Positions 36,801 through 51,800 of a DNA stretch of 64,000 bases are shown piece by piece. The DNA is from Xiphias gladius. Its lineage: Eukaryota > Chordata > Actinopteri > Istiophoriformes > Xiphiidae. The notes under the pieces are model-generated. The model worked only from the letters and a program-made list of their open reading frames with translations, was not told the origin of the DNA and did no database searches. Numbering within the stretch: position 1 is the first letter of the stretch; every line of letters starts with the position of its first letter. The stretch is from contig NC_053407.1 of NCBI RefSeq assembly GCF_016859285.1, positions 21,173,715-21,237,714 of the forward strand. The letters run 5' to 3'. The position numbers were made by a program, and so were the translations under genes.

Positions 36801-39800
36801 AATTTAAGTTGCAGCACCAACTTGGGGCAAGATTTGTACAGAACTTGCCTATTTTAACACAGTCTGACTTAAGAAAATGTCACCAAATGACAAATGTCAT
36901 GTTTTTGATTGTTACAACATCCCTCTATTTCCCCCTATTCAAAATGTATGTAATATTTGGACTGATGAAATAGCAGTTCATCAGTTATTGCCTGTCACTA
37001 TTAAAAAGTATCCATTAATCTCAATTTCTCCTTCTTGTCCTGCCAGAAACACAAACGGCTCAGCTGTTCATGTTGTGAAGATGTTTAAATCACCTGTTCA
37101 CTGGCACATGTAGGCACATGATTAGGCACATGCCAGTGTCCTGCAGCCAGAACACAAACTGAGTGAGACAAGATGTTCCTATTCTGAGCCAAAGAAAATC
37201 GATTCATAGTTCAGGTCTGAAGAATGTGTGGTATTTCAAATTATTTTATAGCTTTTTTTTTTTTTTTTTTAATTTGTATACTGCTCCATCACACTTTGTG
37301 TATTAGGCCCAAAATAAGATAATAGTTTCAATAATTTAAATACAATTACACTTTTTTCAAAAGGTTTGAGGGCTACAAGGTTGCCTGTATTGTAGACAAA
37401 ATGGCTGCTTCATCCAGAGCAGTCACTGTTTATCAAACAGTAAACAAAAACAAGATCACCTGATAATGATTCAATACAACAAAACATCCCTGAGAAAAAC
37501 CCTGCCCATGTCACGCTTTTCATTTTTGTCAGTTCTGGCTGAGCTGGCGTGGTCTGTTCATACATGAATCTAAAACACCTCACAATATAACAACCAATAT
37601 ATCACCACAAACTACACCTGACTCCATCTACACAAATTTATTTACAAACTTCACAAACAATGTGTTTATTACACATTTAATGTTTCGCCTTTTACGTATT
37701 GCTTTATATTGGCCGTTAGCTCTTTTTTTCTTACCTTGGTACCTTGTGAATCCCATGAAAAGTCAGCATATGGCTAAACTAAGAATGCATTTTGCAGAAA
37801 CTAAACCTGTGTCATATGATAATACATGAGTAACTGTGCAGCTCAGCAGGGTTGCATGTTTGAGTAAGACTTACAGCCAGGTACTGCGGTGTGAGGGTCC
37901 CCAGGCCAGCCAGGTTTCCCCAGGTGGAGGCGCTGTTGAGCTGCTGAATCTGCTGTACTAGCTGCTGCTGCAGGCGCCGCTGCTCCTTATCTCTCTGTGT
38001 GTCGGCAAACTTCACCACCAAGGGTGAGGAACAGCCCTGAAGCAGTGAAGAGGTAAGAGATGTTAGACCGGTTCAGAAACACGCGGAAGAATCCACAGCC
38101 TATTTACCAATGCAAAGACACAGTCGATGCAAGGATTTTTTCGGGGGGGGTATCTATGCCTCCAGATGGATTTTATGCCTGTTGCATTCATATCAAAGCT
38201 AACACACTGCCATGCATAGCTGAGCCAGGCCACATTCCAAAAAGGGCACAGGACAATGCTGCAGACAGTGAAGCTTTTTAACACTGAGGAGCAGAATCGA
38301 GTCCACAGACAAGCAGAAAGCACATGGAGACAACACTGAAAAACAGACATTCAAACAAGGATATGTCAGCAGACATTAACAAGAAAAATGCGTTACAATA
38401 CACACATCCTCGCAAACAGACAGTCACATACTGTTCAGACAGACGCATGGACATGAAGCATGCGGTGCAAAAGTATTTTGAGAGTTGAGAGCCAGACAGG
38501 GACTAGGCTGGACAGGGAAAATGACTTCTGCAACAGCAGCACCTCCCATGGCAGCTGAAAACTTGGGAGGTTACGATATTTGGAGGGGGTGTGTGGGTGT
38601 GGTGGAATAGGTGGCACCACCACTGGGGCCTGCATGTAATCTAGTAGGAGGAGTTTTATGTTTGGTTGGGCTCCTAATTAGACTTGGTCTGATGCTTCAC
38701 TGGGGAGCCTCTGACCTGCTAGCTGTCAAATTACTGCTGCTCCACTTCCACAAAGACTCCACTGGCTACACAAGGACATGGGCCCAGTTTTGGAAGAAAT
38801 CTAAAAGGATAGCTGCTCCAGTCTAGAGTGTTTCTTTGTTAACCTATATTTGATGATGGGGGCTCTTTTCCCTGTGGTCCAAAATATAGATTGATTATGT
38901 TAGGCTAGGCTCTAAAATATGATCAGAATCAATAAATGAGATCCATTTAGTCCAGCCCAAAATTAGAGATGACAGCAAAGCTCATCGTGTCCTGCCCTGT
39001 CCTGTTAACTCTGGATTCAGCAGCTTTGTGCGAGGCAATGCTTCAAGTTTTATTCAATTATTTTGCAGACTACAATGTAATTTTGTAATTAGAAAGAGTG
39101 GTTTTGGAAATGACTCATGCTCTGTGATGAATGGATGCCATCTGCTTGGACAGGTTCTTCCAACACAAGGGGGCAGCAGAATGTAGAGGGGGGGAGGGGA
39201 GAGATGAGAAATAGGTGCTAAGGGGTACAGTACCTCCATAGTCTGAGAGTGATGCATGGTTTTGATTGCATTCTGTGCCATTGACCTGGTAGCAAATGTG
39301 ACAAACGCACAGCCTGTAGGGGGGGAACAATGGGGGGGGGGGGACAAGAAGAAACAAAACAAGACAAAAGGTTTGGACAACTCGTTATGAACCCCAAAAA
39401 AACACATTACAGTACAAAGAATGGCAACTCCCAAGCACACGGAACCACCCTCACTGGTTAGCACACAGAGAAAGAACACAACAAGGAGAACAGTAACACG
39501 TGTCACATGAGCACAGTGATCGACGGATTACATTGCCACCCAGAGAGGCTTGACTATGTGGTGTCATGGTGAGACAGTAAACATGATTATATACACACAC
39601 ATCAAATGCACACATAAATATACCCTGAAAGGATTTGATTTGCTAAAATATGTAAGATCTGCAAATATCAGAGGGTCATATGGTCCATTTCAAATTCTGG
39701 TTGCACTGCGTACACTTACCAGAAAAAGAGCAGAAAGTCATGGCTAACTGTCTCTGCTATGAGGTTTTATCATGTGTACATCAAGACGAGGGCGCTGTAC

Positions 39801-42800
39801 CGCCTGCTATCTGAGGCTTTATGCAGCAGAGAGCTATGTAGGAGATGCGACGACAGGCTAATTCACGCCTTTGTAGAGTGTGATGAAGGAGGCGGTAAAG
39901 GAGGAGCTGAGCCGAGCTGAGCCGCCTGCCAGCTGAGCCCAGAAACACCAGCAGCCAGTGGTTGCCAAGGCGACAGGCCATTGTGCTGGACAGCGAGTGC
40001 AACGGCCCTTCACTGTGAGATGTGGAGGCTGAGTGTCACAGTGACGGAAGGAGAGACTATGGGGATGGAATGGGTGCCACTGGAGGTGAATAGCACTTGA
40101 TTTGGGGATGGAAGGAGTTGAAATGAAGAAGCTGGGAGGGGCCTATATAAACACTCGATGAGAATATGTACTCAGCTACACTGAAGGTGGTGGTTGCACG
40201 GCCAAGAACGCGTTGCCTACACCTACCTCTGCTCTGACCATCTGGTCCCCGGAGAATTCTGCACTCTTCGATCTGTCCGAAAGATGAGAACATCATTCTG
40301 ACCTCGTTCTCGCCGTATTTCTTTGAAACCATTCCGACAAAGAGTTTTCTGTCTTCTACCGCTACAGAAGGATAAAAGGGAACAGATATTCAGTTAAACC
40401 CAAGCAATTATGGAGCAATGAAAGCAGCAGTTACATCAGGTGCTAAATCTTGCACCTCTCCTTTTCTTGCTCAAGCTCTCTCCTTGTCATGCTGCCACAT
40501 TTTCTGCCTCTAACTCAAGGTGCCAGCCTCTTGTACCAATCTCTGCAACTTGCAACGTTTTTTTCCTAAATGTGTACTTCTCTACAGAGATAGATATATC
40601 AACCATTCGTGCTTTCCTCCAGATCTTCTGTACCTGGTCTACTCTTCTCCCCTTGGTGCCTTTTAAAGCTCTTAATCCTCCTAACCCCTGACACTATATA
40701 GAAATGTGTATTTGCTGCACATTCCCTGAGCTAAGTCCTTCTCAGCCCTTCATTTTGGCATTGAATACACGCACAATACAGCCCCTGCCTCGCCTCTCTT
40801 TTTAAAACTTCACACCCCATTTGTCTTGGCTAAATTTTTCCCCAACACACACCATTTCTGTATCCTTCCATTCTCTGGCTGGTGTCACACTGCATTTTAG
40901 ATGAATCCACTTACCACTTGTTTTCTCACTGTCAGCGGGTTTCATCTGGATAGGATGATGCATCTGGAAAAAAAGGGTAGAGAAATGGTTAACACGACAC
41001 CTGTCACCGTCCTAGACTATCTAGGTGCTCGACCTTGTTATCATCACAAGGATATATCTTCACACTAGTGCCCCCCTATTTTTAAGCATTTCTCTGCCTC
41101 TTGTTTTGTTCTCTCACTCTAAGACCATCATCCCTCACCACCACCAGAATCAGGAGGAAGTGTCTGAGTTGATGGAAGGGATCAAATTCTCCAGTATCCA
41201 ATTTCACTTCTTGCTGTAGTGTAGACCCGTGAATTAACTTATCGATTATTTCTGTCAACATGCCTCATCTTCTTTAGAACTGTTATACGGAGATGGCTGA
41301 CAAGCAAGCTATTGCTGTATTGCTTTCAAATGTACAGTGAGTTTGTCATTTGATATAATACTTTTTCTTAACCCCTATACATCATCATATTACATACATG
41401 TACAAGATGTGGCCAATCTTAGCTGTGAAAAATCTCATTTGAGTCAACCTAATATCTGTTGCCAATCATCATCATATCACCATTTATCAAGCTGTGTTCA
41501 TTATGTGAAAGTGGATGCAGAACAACTGCTTATCTGTCATGTCAAGCCATTTAATGAACACTTTTGTCCGAGGCGATTCACAGAACTTCAAGTGAATATA
41601 TTTTTAGAAAATTTACCTGCCATGTGACGTGAAAGAAGAAATAAATCTAGCCGTGAGATGCCTGAGCAGGTTGTACTTATGAAAAGTGGTTGTGTTTTTG
41701 ACAAGCACTAAAGAGAAGCAGACAGATGGTCTGCTCAGTGTGGGCACTGGCTAGCGTCACTGACCAAAGAGAGCGAGGCACAGGAGGGAGAGAGAAGAGG
41801 AACAAGGAAACAAGCTTTTCCACTGTCACACAAACCAAACTCTGGGACCTGCAGTCAATGCTAGGGATGTGCGCGATTAGGCGACTTAACGATTTAAGGT
41901 TGCTAACCTCACTATCCGGCACCACAAATTCTAGTTGGTTAAACTAAATATTAGTGTTGTATTAAATGTACAGCGCCAGTTAACTGTTAAGTCTAAGATG
42001 GTACACAGCCCCCCTCTCCCCGCACTAATGCCAGGATGTTGTAAACCATCAACATGGAAAGCGGGACTGATGATCTCATTTACCCAAAAACCCAGCACGG
42101 TCTGGCAGTATTTTGATCTAGAAAATGAAAATAAGATTGTATGTAGTCTGTGCCAGGATACACTGGCATATGAACACTCAACCGGAGCAATGCGTAAATA
42201 CGCAATATTCTTTTGGACGATTTTTAACTTCACTGATTAAATTTTATTGATTACATTTTTTCTCAATTTTGGCTGTTTTTTGATTGTTTTCTTGCTTTTA
42301 GACTACTCAGCTAGTCTACATTTAAATTTTCTTAAAAGACAGTGAAATTAGTCGTTAGGAAAATCCCTAGTCAATGCCAGTAACAGTATGACTGGGAATT
42401 GGGATTCAAAAGCTGAGCTTTTAGACCTCACTTTATATGAAATGTCTGGCTGATTGATAGTCCTGCAGTGAAGAGCACCCAGGCCTGTATACTCGGTCTG
42501 CTACACTCATTTATCAACCTGGTTCAATATTTACCTGTAACTTCACTGACAGTGGCTCCTTTTTCAACAGACTGGGTTATTGATTTAATCGACAGCTGGA
42601 GTTGTTTGGTATAGATTTAATTGATTGGAAGGAAAGTCATTTAGAATGGTGTATAGGCACGGCAGATTTGTAGAGGTTTAACAAGTAATTGCACTTATTC
42701 CAGTTGACTGGGCTTTAATCTCGCTGGATAAATCAGGTGAGGAATTAGGAGACCACACTCACTCTCACCAGGCTCCATTATTAAAAAAAGACGTCAACTC

Positions 42801-45800
42801 GTCTACTTCTATACGTCTAACGATGGGAAATATAAGTGTAGATGTGCATCAATGATTCATGAAGACAAGCATTAATAATTTGTTCCACTTTGTGGCGATT
42901 GGGTCCTTTGCCGGAGAGAACAACCTCCTGCCTGGTCAAGCACACTTTACCTGATACCTTGATGTGTATGTGAGCGTGTGTGTGTTGGGTCAGCTTATCA
43001 ATTCAGTGTGTTGAGGTTGAGGGGAGTCCTCAGTGTGGTGTTGGTGCATAGCGGTGGCTGAGATATTTCTCAGGCCAGACAGGCCCTCAGTTAGCCAGGA
43101 GCTGATTATCGACCTGCACACAGCTCACAGCCTGCACCAGGGATGTAGAGGGGCTAAAGCAGCTAAAAGCAGTCCATACTGTGCTTACTCACCCCACTTA
43201 AGGTCTTTATGTTGTGCAGTGCATTCTGGGCCTCCAGTGCAGCTTTTCTTGTGTAAAAAGTTACAAAACAGCATCCTGCAGAGAGAGAAAAACACACAAA
43301 CAATGGGCGAGGGAAAGGAGACAAACAGTATTAAGAGGCAACGCATACAGGCAGTAAATAACCAATACCACAACTACCGAAGAGCAGGAAAGAAGCTAAA
43401 TGGATCAAAGTTATGTTCTCCACATATCACATGTTACAAACGTGACAGGATATTCTTAGCACCAACTGTTAGATGGTGCACACAGCTCATGTAGGAGCTT
43501 GCAGCGAGCACGGTAGAGTAATGAGATAGTTGAAGGCCGTTGTGTGACATGGTTATAGAGATGACAAAAGGGTTAGATAGCTGTCAGGAGGCACTGATGC
43601 ACAGTCCGCAGGTCAACAAAGCTAGGCCAAGCCAGGGCACAGTACCAACACATCAAAGAGAGTGGTGCCACATTGCATAAGAATCCAATCACACTCAGCA
43701 TGCATACATACAAGAGGCATGAAAACAGCACAAAGAGACAAGAGGGAGCGGGAGTGAGAGCAAGGAAGAGGAATCACAGGAGGAGAGAGGTGGTGGGGGA
43801 AGGGGATGAAGAAAAGAAGAGCGGGGGAGGAAAAATAAAGCCTCTCATCCTTCCGTCCCAGCAGACCGCCAGTGGCGTTCCAGCCTGTCAGTTTCACTGG
43901 GCTGGGGAAGTGGAGCACTGCAGCGTCTCTGACCTACATAGTGTGTATTATGCTGTTACTGGAGCTCCCAGGCCGCGGGGAGGGCTGTTGAACTCTAATA
44001 TGCATCAAGCTGCTCTCTTCTCTCTCACAACCAGCTGAGTTCTCTCTTTCTCTGCTGCTTAGCCCTGCCTCCGATTTACTGGAGCTAAATAAACCATCCA
44101 GAGAGGCGTGATAGTTATCAGATGATTTTTTCATGACCTGCAGTAGATGTGACCTAAAAAAAGACGCAAATCTGATGGCTCCTCATGAGATCCATGGCAA
44201 AATAAACAACCAAAATGAAAGTGGGATTACAGCAATTTCAAAGAACAAATCAAACAAAAGCAAGACTGATGACACAAGAGGGGGGTGAAGGGTGTATTAT
44301 CTGCAATGCTAATGAACATAAGCCTGATAGCATCAGGCTGTTGTGCTTTGATAAAACTGCCCCACTGCTCCCAGTAGGAATATGACTATTGGGAAAGGAC
44401 GACGGCACTTGGTGGGTGTTGGGGTGCCACTGCAACAAATTCACCTCACACAGGCTGGGTGAGCCAAAGACCACTGTGATCAAGCCAGTTTATCTATTAG
44501 AATACATTAACATTGCATTAACATGTCAATAGACCATCACAGCTGAAACTCCGCATTGAACAGGGGAGGGGTCTGCTAAAAAAAGGGAGCTTTGAATTCT
44601 TCAGGCTCCCAATGAACTGCACAGTGTTGGCTGTATATTTATATACACACTACGTAATAAGCACCTGGGAGATTCCCTGGTATACTTTTGAACACACAGA
44701 GGATTATTAAGTGATGTTAAATGTGTGTACGTTTTTTTTAAAAAGCTAGATCATATGGATCCAAGTGCTATCGTGGTGACAAGGTGTGTTGCTGTTAGGG
44801 CCCTGACACGCTAAAGGCTCGTTTGGACCAAATAGTTTGGATGAAGTGAGGAACCAAGGAACTAAATCGAGATCTGAATCAGGAACTACCAATTGCGCAG
44901 CTGTTGCACAGTCCTGTTTGTACTTTCCCCCGACACCCGAATAACCATGAAAACTGGATAATATATCAATAACAGGTTAAAAAGCAGCATCTTGACTGAG
45001 ACAAAATATCTGTTTGTGACAAGACAACACAGAGTCCTCATGTTGTTCTTTACTTACTGCTATGCAAATGATGTTTGCATGGATGCTAGAAAGGAGATGG
45101 TAGTAGTAGTAGTGGTGCTGTTGCAGTGGCTTTGCCAGCCTGTCTTTTGCTTGTGAAAGTCAAAAAAATAAAATGTATTCAGTGGGTGAAATCATTAATT
45201 CACCTAGCTCAACAACCAGTGAGGCGACACTCTCTCTTATACTGCCTCCACCAAACGATTTTACAAACTCGATCAGCGGAACAGGGTCCGATAAGGGCTG
45301 AAAGGTGCCAATGGTTCTGGACACACCTGAAAAACAACTACAAGCAATAGTTGACAGGCAGTTTGGTGTGCAAGGGCCGTAAAACCACTGTCCAGCATCA
45401 AACATGGTCCCACCAAATTAATACCCAAGAGTGGATTACTGCCTTTAGCCATAGTGAGTCAACAACCATCAAGGGAATTGAAATTTGGGTGATGTTGTAA
45501 ACCCAGGACAATTACATCAAGGAAACTGTCATTCACTTTATTCAACTGCAGTAGGTTATGGAGACTGAGCACTTCCAGTGGCACTTGGCAGCTCTCTGCA
45601 GACAGCAGGCTTACACTTCAGTCTCATCTGAATGCAACCTAAACTGAATCGCTCAACTCGAGTACCATTTCTAAGGTGATGTCTTAATGGAAAATTGCAG
45701 TTGAGCAACACTTCGTTCATACAATGCTGCTTTGAAACCAGCAAGGTAAAGTAAAAAGAAAAAATATTTCTAATTGCAGGGTTACAAAAAAAAAAAAAAA

Positions 45801-48800
45801 AAAAAAAAAGTTACTTTTTTTTAACCATGAAACAAAATAATGAATCATCTCATCTGTAAGCACAAACATAGCTGCTTTGCGTGTGCAGACAAGCAATGTT
45901 GTGCACTGCCTAAAGGGATTGTGCTAAAATGTGATGGTAGATGATGTGGCAATAACAGGATTTTGTGTATTGTGCTTGACCACTAAAAGCCAGGAAAATA
46001 CAGGTAGAGGACAATGTTGGCTGTAAGTAGTCAAAGGTTTTCTGTACTTCTGGCCAAACTCGAAGGTAACCAACCAATATTTAGATGTCTTAATCTATTA
46101 TTGGTGTGACTAAACTTATTTTATATCCAACTGCTTAATCAACTAATCTAATGTATATTTTTAAAAATTAAATTACAGGCAAAACATTCTCAAAGTGTCT
46201 AACATTCAACAACATCTGTGACACAGTAGGACAACCGATCACTTAAGTAATTTTATGCTCTGACCATACCTTTGCTTTGAGGGGGATTCTGGGTGCGATC
46301 ACGGAGGATGTTGATCTGGTGCACAGCTCCAAAGGGCTCAAAAAGCTCTTTTAGTTCTGTTTCTGACCAGGCGCGCGGGATCTGTCCCACAAACATCTTG
46401 ATGGTGTCTGGGTCTGGCTGGTCCATATGCTCCAACGACCCGTTCATCTTGCTGCCGTTGCTAACAAAAAAAAAAAAAAAAGTAATTAGTACACAGGGAA
46501 CTACACAAAATTAATTTCTTACGTTTGAATCGGTGGTCGTGCGTTAAGTTCAATATCGAAAAAAATGTAACAATAGTTTGGGTCTGACACTTTTGCCCAA
46601 AATCTAGTCTAAACATGGTATTTAAGAAACAACTGTTGTTACATCCATGTCTGTCCAGATTCATACATTATATGTAGCAAAGTCTTTGAAGGAATCTAAT
46701 TTTTAGGGGTATTTTGTCATAATTAGCTTATGAATTGAGTTATGGCCAAAATGTCTTTTGTGAAGTCACACTGACCTGAAACTTTGAAGACCAAATTCTA
46801 TAATCAGTTCATCATTGAGTCCAAGTGGACAAATTTTAAAGAAATTCCCTAAAGGCGTTCCTCAGATATAGCATTCGCGAGAATGAGACAGACGGACAGA
46901 CAGACAACCCAAAAACATAATGCCTACTTCAGAGTGGGTCAGGACCATGTCAATTGTCACGTTTCTTCCCATAAAAAAAATAAAATTAGCCAATCTTTCG
47001 TTGCTGATGGGTTTTCAGACAACCATCTTTTGACATATTGCTTATCAACTATCAGTTTTAAAAAACTGAATTGTTTCTGCCACACACTTTCTAATAGTTG
47101 GTTAGCCATGTACTGCTCCAAATTGTTCTTAGAAACATCTGCAACATATCCATCTCCAAAGACAGGAGGCAGTTGGACAGCCATTTTAAATATTATTGTA
47201 ATTATATGTGCAGTGCTTGGTAAAAGTAGTAACAATATTTTGGATTTTAGCAATATACATCAGTTAAAAAAAAATAACAATAATAATTTTAAGAACCACA
47301 GAAAGACAGACAAATACAGCTCCACATTATCCTTTTTAAAACCAAAATACTTCCTGATGCACCTGTTCTCATCAATAATTTCTGTATAATTTTTTACAAG
47401 ACTCTTGTTAGCTTGTTTTCTAAAAGGAATCAGCGTGCTTTGAGAATGACTGGTCATTGTAAACTGTGGTTTATCAGATGGACAATACTTTGTGTCTTTA
47501 AGATTAGTTAGGAAAATGCATCCTGCTTGGATAGTTTTTATACATTTCTAATTTTCTATCAAGGAGTCAAATGGTATACAGGGCACTAAATCCTTGGTAG
47601 TGTGGCTACAATCTGGGTAATCGGGACTAGTAGAGCTATAATGGAGATAAGTGAACTACTAATTCATGCCATTTTCCTTTGAGGCAAGCCTTAGGGACAG
47701 AGAATCAATAACAGTGTACCTACGACTACAGCACCTTTGTCTCACTCACACACAAACACAATCACATAAACATTTCCTGATGGTGGTAGAGGTGCTGGAA
47801 ACCAGAAATGAGGCCACAGCAAGAAATATCCACGGGTACTGAGGCAGAGCAATCATGTTAAGGATAAAGCATCATTCCCAATACACACTCTAGTACTATA
47901 GAGGATCAAGAAGGGCCAAGGATCACAAGTAAAGACAAAAAGTGGAGATTATGGTACAGACACAGCACCTAAATTCTTAAAACATTGTAGTAAGACTGAC
48001 AAAAAGATACACTAATGTAGAAACAATTTTAAACACAGACCTCTGGACACGAGCCATCCATCTCTTACAAATTGAGCCCAGCCTTTCTGCAGAAACACCA
48101 AACTCCTTGAGGGACTTAAATGACATGCTAGCAAATTGCACTTCAGTTCTTGTTTTTCTGAAATCCAACTCCACACTCGGAATGAACTGGTTTTTTTTTT
48201 TTTTCCCCCTGGAGGCCGTCAATACATTCAAATGATGACATATAAACTGAAAAAAAGCTCCACTGAAACAAAAGCCTCTCCACCAAAAAGGGGTGAGTGC
48301 CACCCTCCCACCAGCTCCGACAGCTACACGAAAAACAGCACTGCAGAGCTCTAAACCTCCAAGAATCGCTGGTTAGCAGAAAGAGATTTTGCGGTACATC
48401 TCCTCCTCAGGCGCTTTGGCGATGGTACAGAGAGTAACCTACAGCTTCTTCACCACAGCAGGGAAACAATCACATATTGTTCCCCCATGCTGGAGAACAC
48501 TATTCACCGTTCCTCCACAACACAATGGGCCAAGTCAGAGAGATGCTTTGGAACACATCGAAGGCTACGTCTGCTAAGGCCACAGCACTGGTGTGTGAAA
48601 CCATTTATCCAGTTTTGCCAGTGACACTCCGACGCCATTTTGCCGAGGGCCCTTTGATGAAATCTCGCTGTAAAAACGGCAGACCTAACTTGAAAACCTG
48701 GATTTGTATCAAAGCATTCAAAAGCACGAAGGCTCAAAATAAATTCCCTTTTACATTCATTAAACTCCCAAACCCCCTGCAGCTGTGCATTCTCTCTTCA

Positions 48801-51800
48801 TCCTTAAGAGACTGTTACAGAGAAATGTAACCGCAGTAATGCATTCTTTGGCCTCACTATCCACCCCCACAAAAATTACAGTTGTAATTACTGCAAAAAT
48901 GTCTATATGTCATACATTTATATTATATCAATGAACACAAACAATTAAAGTAATAAAATCATTGATTGATTCAAATTATCAGCCTCAAAGTGTTTATCCG
49001 TCATAGAACTATATTGTACAGGGAACGAGTGCAGAGACAGTCGGCACTGTCACACCTGGAGCTGTACTGACTGCTCGAGTGTAAACTGGAGGAAAGAAAA
49101 CAGCAGTAACAAAACAGGATGGTTTAAAAAAACACAGCTAGAGATGCTACTTAAGCTTTCAAGTAATACAATTTCTTACCAAGAGTTAGATGAGAAGATC
49201 GATACCACTTTCATGCCTGTACAGTAAATATGAAACTACCAAAAGCAGCCAGTTAGTTTAGCAAAGGGACTGCAAATTGGTGGTGGTGGTGGGGGGAGGT
49301 GAAGGTTAGGAAATTACGGCACCTGAACAAGAAATAGTCCAGCTTCTCTTCTAACGCTCAGCAAGAAACCAAATAAGCGATTCCCTTACAGGCCTGGTAA
49401 TTAGCTATGACTAGCCCTGCTAACTTAGCTATTAAAAAGGTGACAGCTGCCTACAAGTATCAGTATCTGTCAGTAGAATATCAGTTTTAAAAGTCACCTG
49501 CTGATAAAAAGTAGTGTCTATCAGTGGAACTAGAGTGTCGAGCCATTTAAGCTGCATAATGTTATGTCAATACAGCAGTGGCATTATGCCAGTACAATGA
49601 TGCTGTCAACACTTTCAGTAGTTTTCACAGGTGTTAGTTTCAATGAGTTTCAATGAAAACACAGTGGGTTCAGTGAGGTTAGAGTAACCAGGACAATGTT
49701 TGAGTAACAGACACGTTGCTGTCGGTAATTTTTAAAATGTATTTTCTTCAAATATTTAGGCGCCAAAGATGAATTTTCATTCACCTCAGTCATACAAAAA
49801 TGTTGGCACATTGTGGATAAGGGTATTGACTAAAAAAAAAAAAAAAATACTATAATAGATTCTGTCAGTACTGCCCAGCTCTGTTCACTGCACCACCCGG
49901 CCGAGTGCTCACAGATGGTAGTGATGAAGTCTTTTGCTGAGCTTCCACAAACAGCCCTGCGATATGGCAGCTCACCATGCTCCAAGATGCCCTGCAGCAG
50001 CTGACGAGTCACTCGTAGCGAGAGCCACGACAGTTGCATACTTACTGCTGCACCACCCATAAAAACAGGTGATTTATCTGGACCATGTGGCTGTCCTGTT
50101 GGTGAGCTCTGACCGCGCAAGTATGCCAGCAACACCTTTGCTGTGCCCATAATAGAAAGCCAGCCAATTCGCCTGTTAATGTACATGATTTTGAAAGCTA
50201 AGCATTGTGTGTTTGGACGATACTCATCCTTAAACCTCCAGGGGTTTAAGGACCATTAAAATGTCACACAATCTTATTTTGTCACCAATGCTGATGGAAA
50301 ACAATTTCTTGAAGCTCCCTGGTTTTTCTGGCCAATTACATGTTTAAAACTAAAGCAATGTTGAACATTATGTCGCTTCCTGTTTTGAGTGATAAGTCTA
50401 AAACTTACTTCTTTGCCTTGAACTGTTTTAGCAACCGGCAGCACACTGCTCTCATGCTTTATTGGAGATTTAAAAAAAGTCAAAGTTCACATGGACACAC
50501 GTAATTCCTCTGGGAAAAGAGGAAAAATAAGTCAACTGAAACAGATGTTTGCTTGTAATACCCTCAGAAAAATCATGAGATGTTTCTTCTTTCAGGAAAC
50601 CAGTGGCTTTATAAGCTGATTCAACAGGACACAGAATGCCTCTAATGCCTTGGTAATATCTTTGACATCTGTGAAGTAGAAGGCTCTCTCTTAACTTTAT
50701 CTATTTTCTCCACTACTACACAAAGAGGCAGAATATTCTTTGACAGGCTGAATAAGATTTCAATAATAGCTTGGAATAAAAATGTCCTCATGACAGGCTT
50801 GAAGTTGCAACTCCAAAATAAATAAATAAATAAAAAAAATAAAAAAAACTGGCCACAGAAAACAGGAACAGGATTTACAGAATATCTGCCCTGGGACCCT
50901 TGAGCAAGAATCACTTAGTGTCGTGGCTCAGGTTTGGAAGAACAAATGATCAATGATGGATATCGCTTGAGGCCAGAAACAGGGGGGGATTGTGTGTTAT
51001 TTGCTTTCCAGACCAAGTAGTTGGCCCTAATCAGCACACTGTGGTTCTGATGAGAAGTTATTATGATATTTTTCTCTTGGCGTTAACTCCAATTCAGCTC
51101 AATATGGCTTGATTTCATTGTTGCATTTCCCTTGATTAAGACAGACATGTTCAATCAGCCTCTGAATGGGCTGCATGTTAACAGACGGCCAGCATCTGAT
51201 GACAAGGCCCGCCCCATTAGCTCCATAATCACACCAAGTGCCCCTGGTGATTATGGATGACGTTGCTAAAGTAAAGCTTGTGCGAACCAACTGAGAGACA
51301 TCCGACAAAATAAACTCTGCTCACACCTCTGTCAGCGTCAGATGGAGCATGAATCTAAATCTTCAGGAGGAGATCACCAGAAAAGGCAGCAGCCTTACCA
51401 ATGCATCTCAAATGAAGGGACAAACAGCCCACTAAAATCAGCAATTACACTCGATTACTTTGACAGTCTGCGCTTACTGCACTGACTTACTCAGTCATCC
51501 ATTACTCTAACCTATGACAGGCAAGAGAACATCTTTAGTACAAAACCCCCCTTTCTAAACATCCAACTTTTTGCTTTCAGTTTATGCCTACGAATAGCAC
51601 AAACTTCTTTATGGTTGTGTGCAAAAATCACTCCCTTATTAACTCCTTCCTCTAAAAAGACACTCAGTAGGTTACACTAGATGAGCAGTGAAATGAGATT
51701 TAACACACTTTTTAAACAGCATCATGCTTTGTCATCACTGGCAGGTGTAGAGTCACACTAATGGTAATTTTCGAATCTATGACGACAGAGGAGGATCATG

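Noticed and set aside
30705..46460. Assignment of the RNA-binding gene to celf1
   Set aside because: CELF1-specific features (the EQYGAVYEI segment, the ALYLQLLQQ insertion, the KRMAQQL linker) are absent, while CELF2 N-terminal exons, linker and neighbours are present.
49830..50186. 118-codon minus-strand frame in the large celf2 intron
   Set aside because: No family motif, begins in ordinary intronic sequence and ends in a poly-F run made by an A tract. No splice sites place it in frame with celf2.
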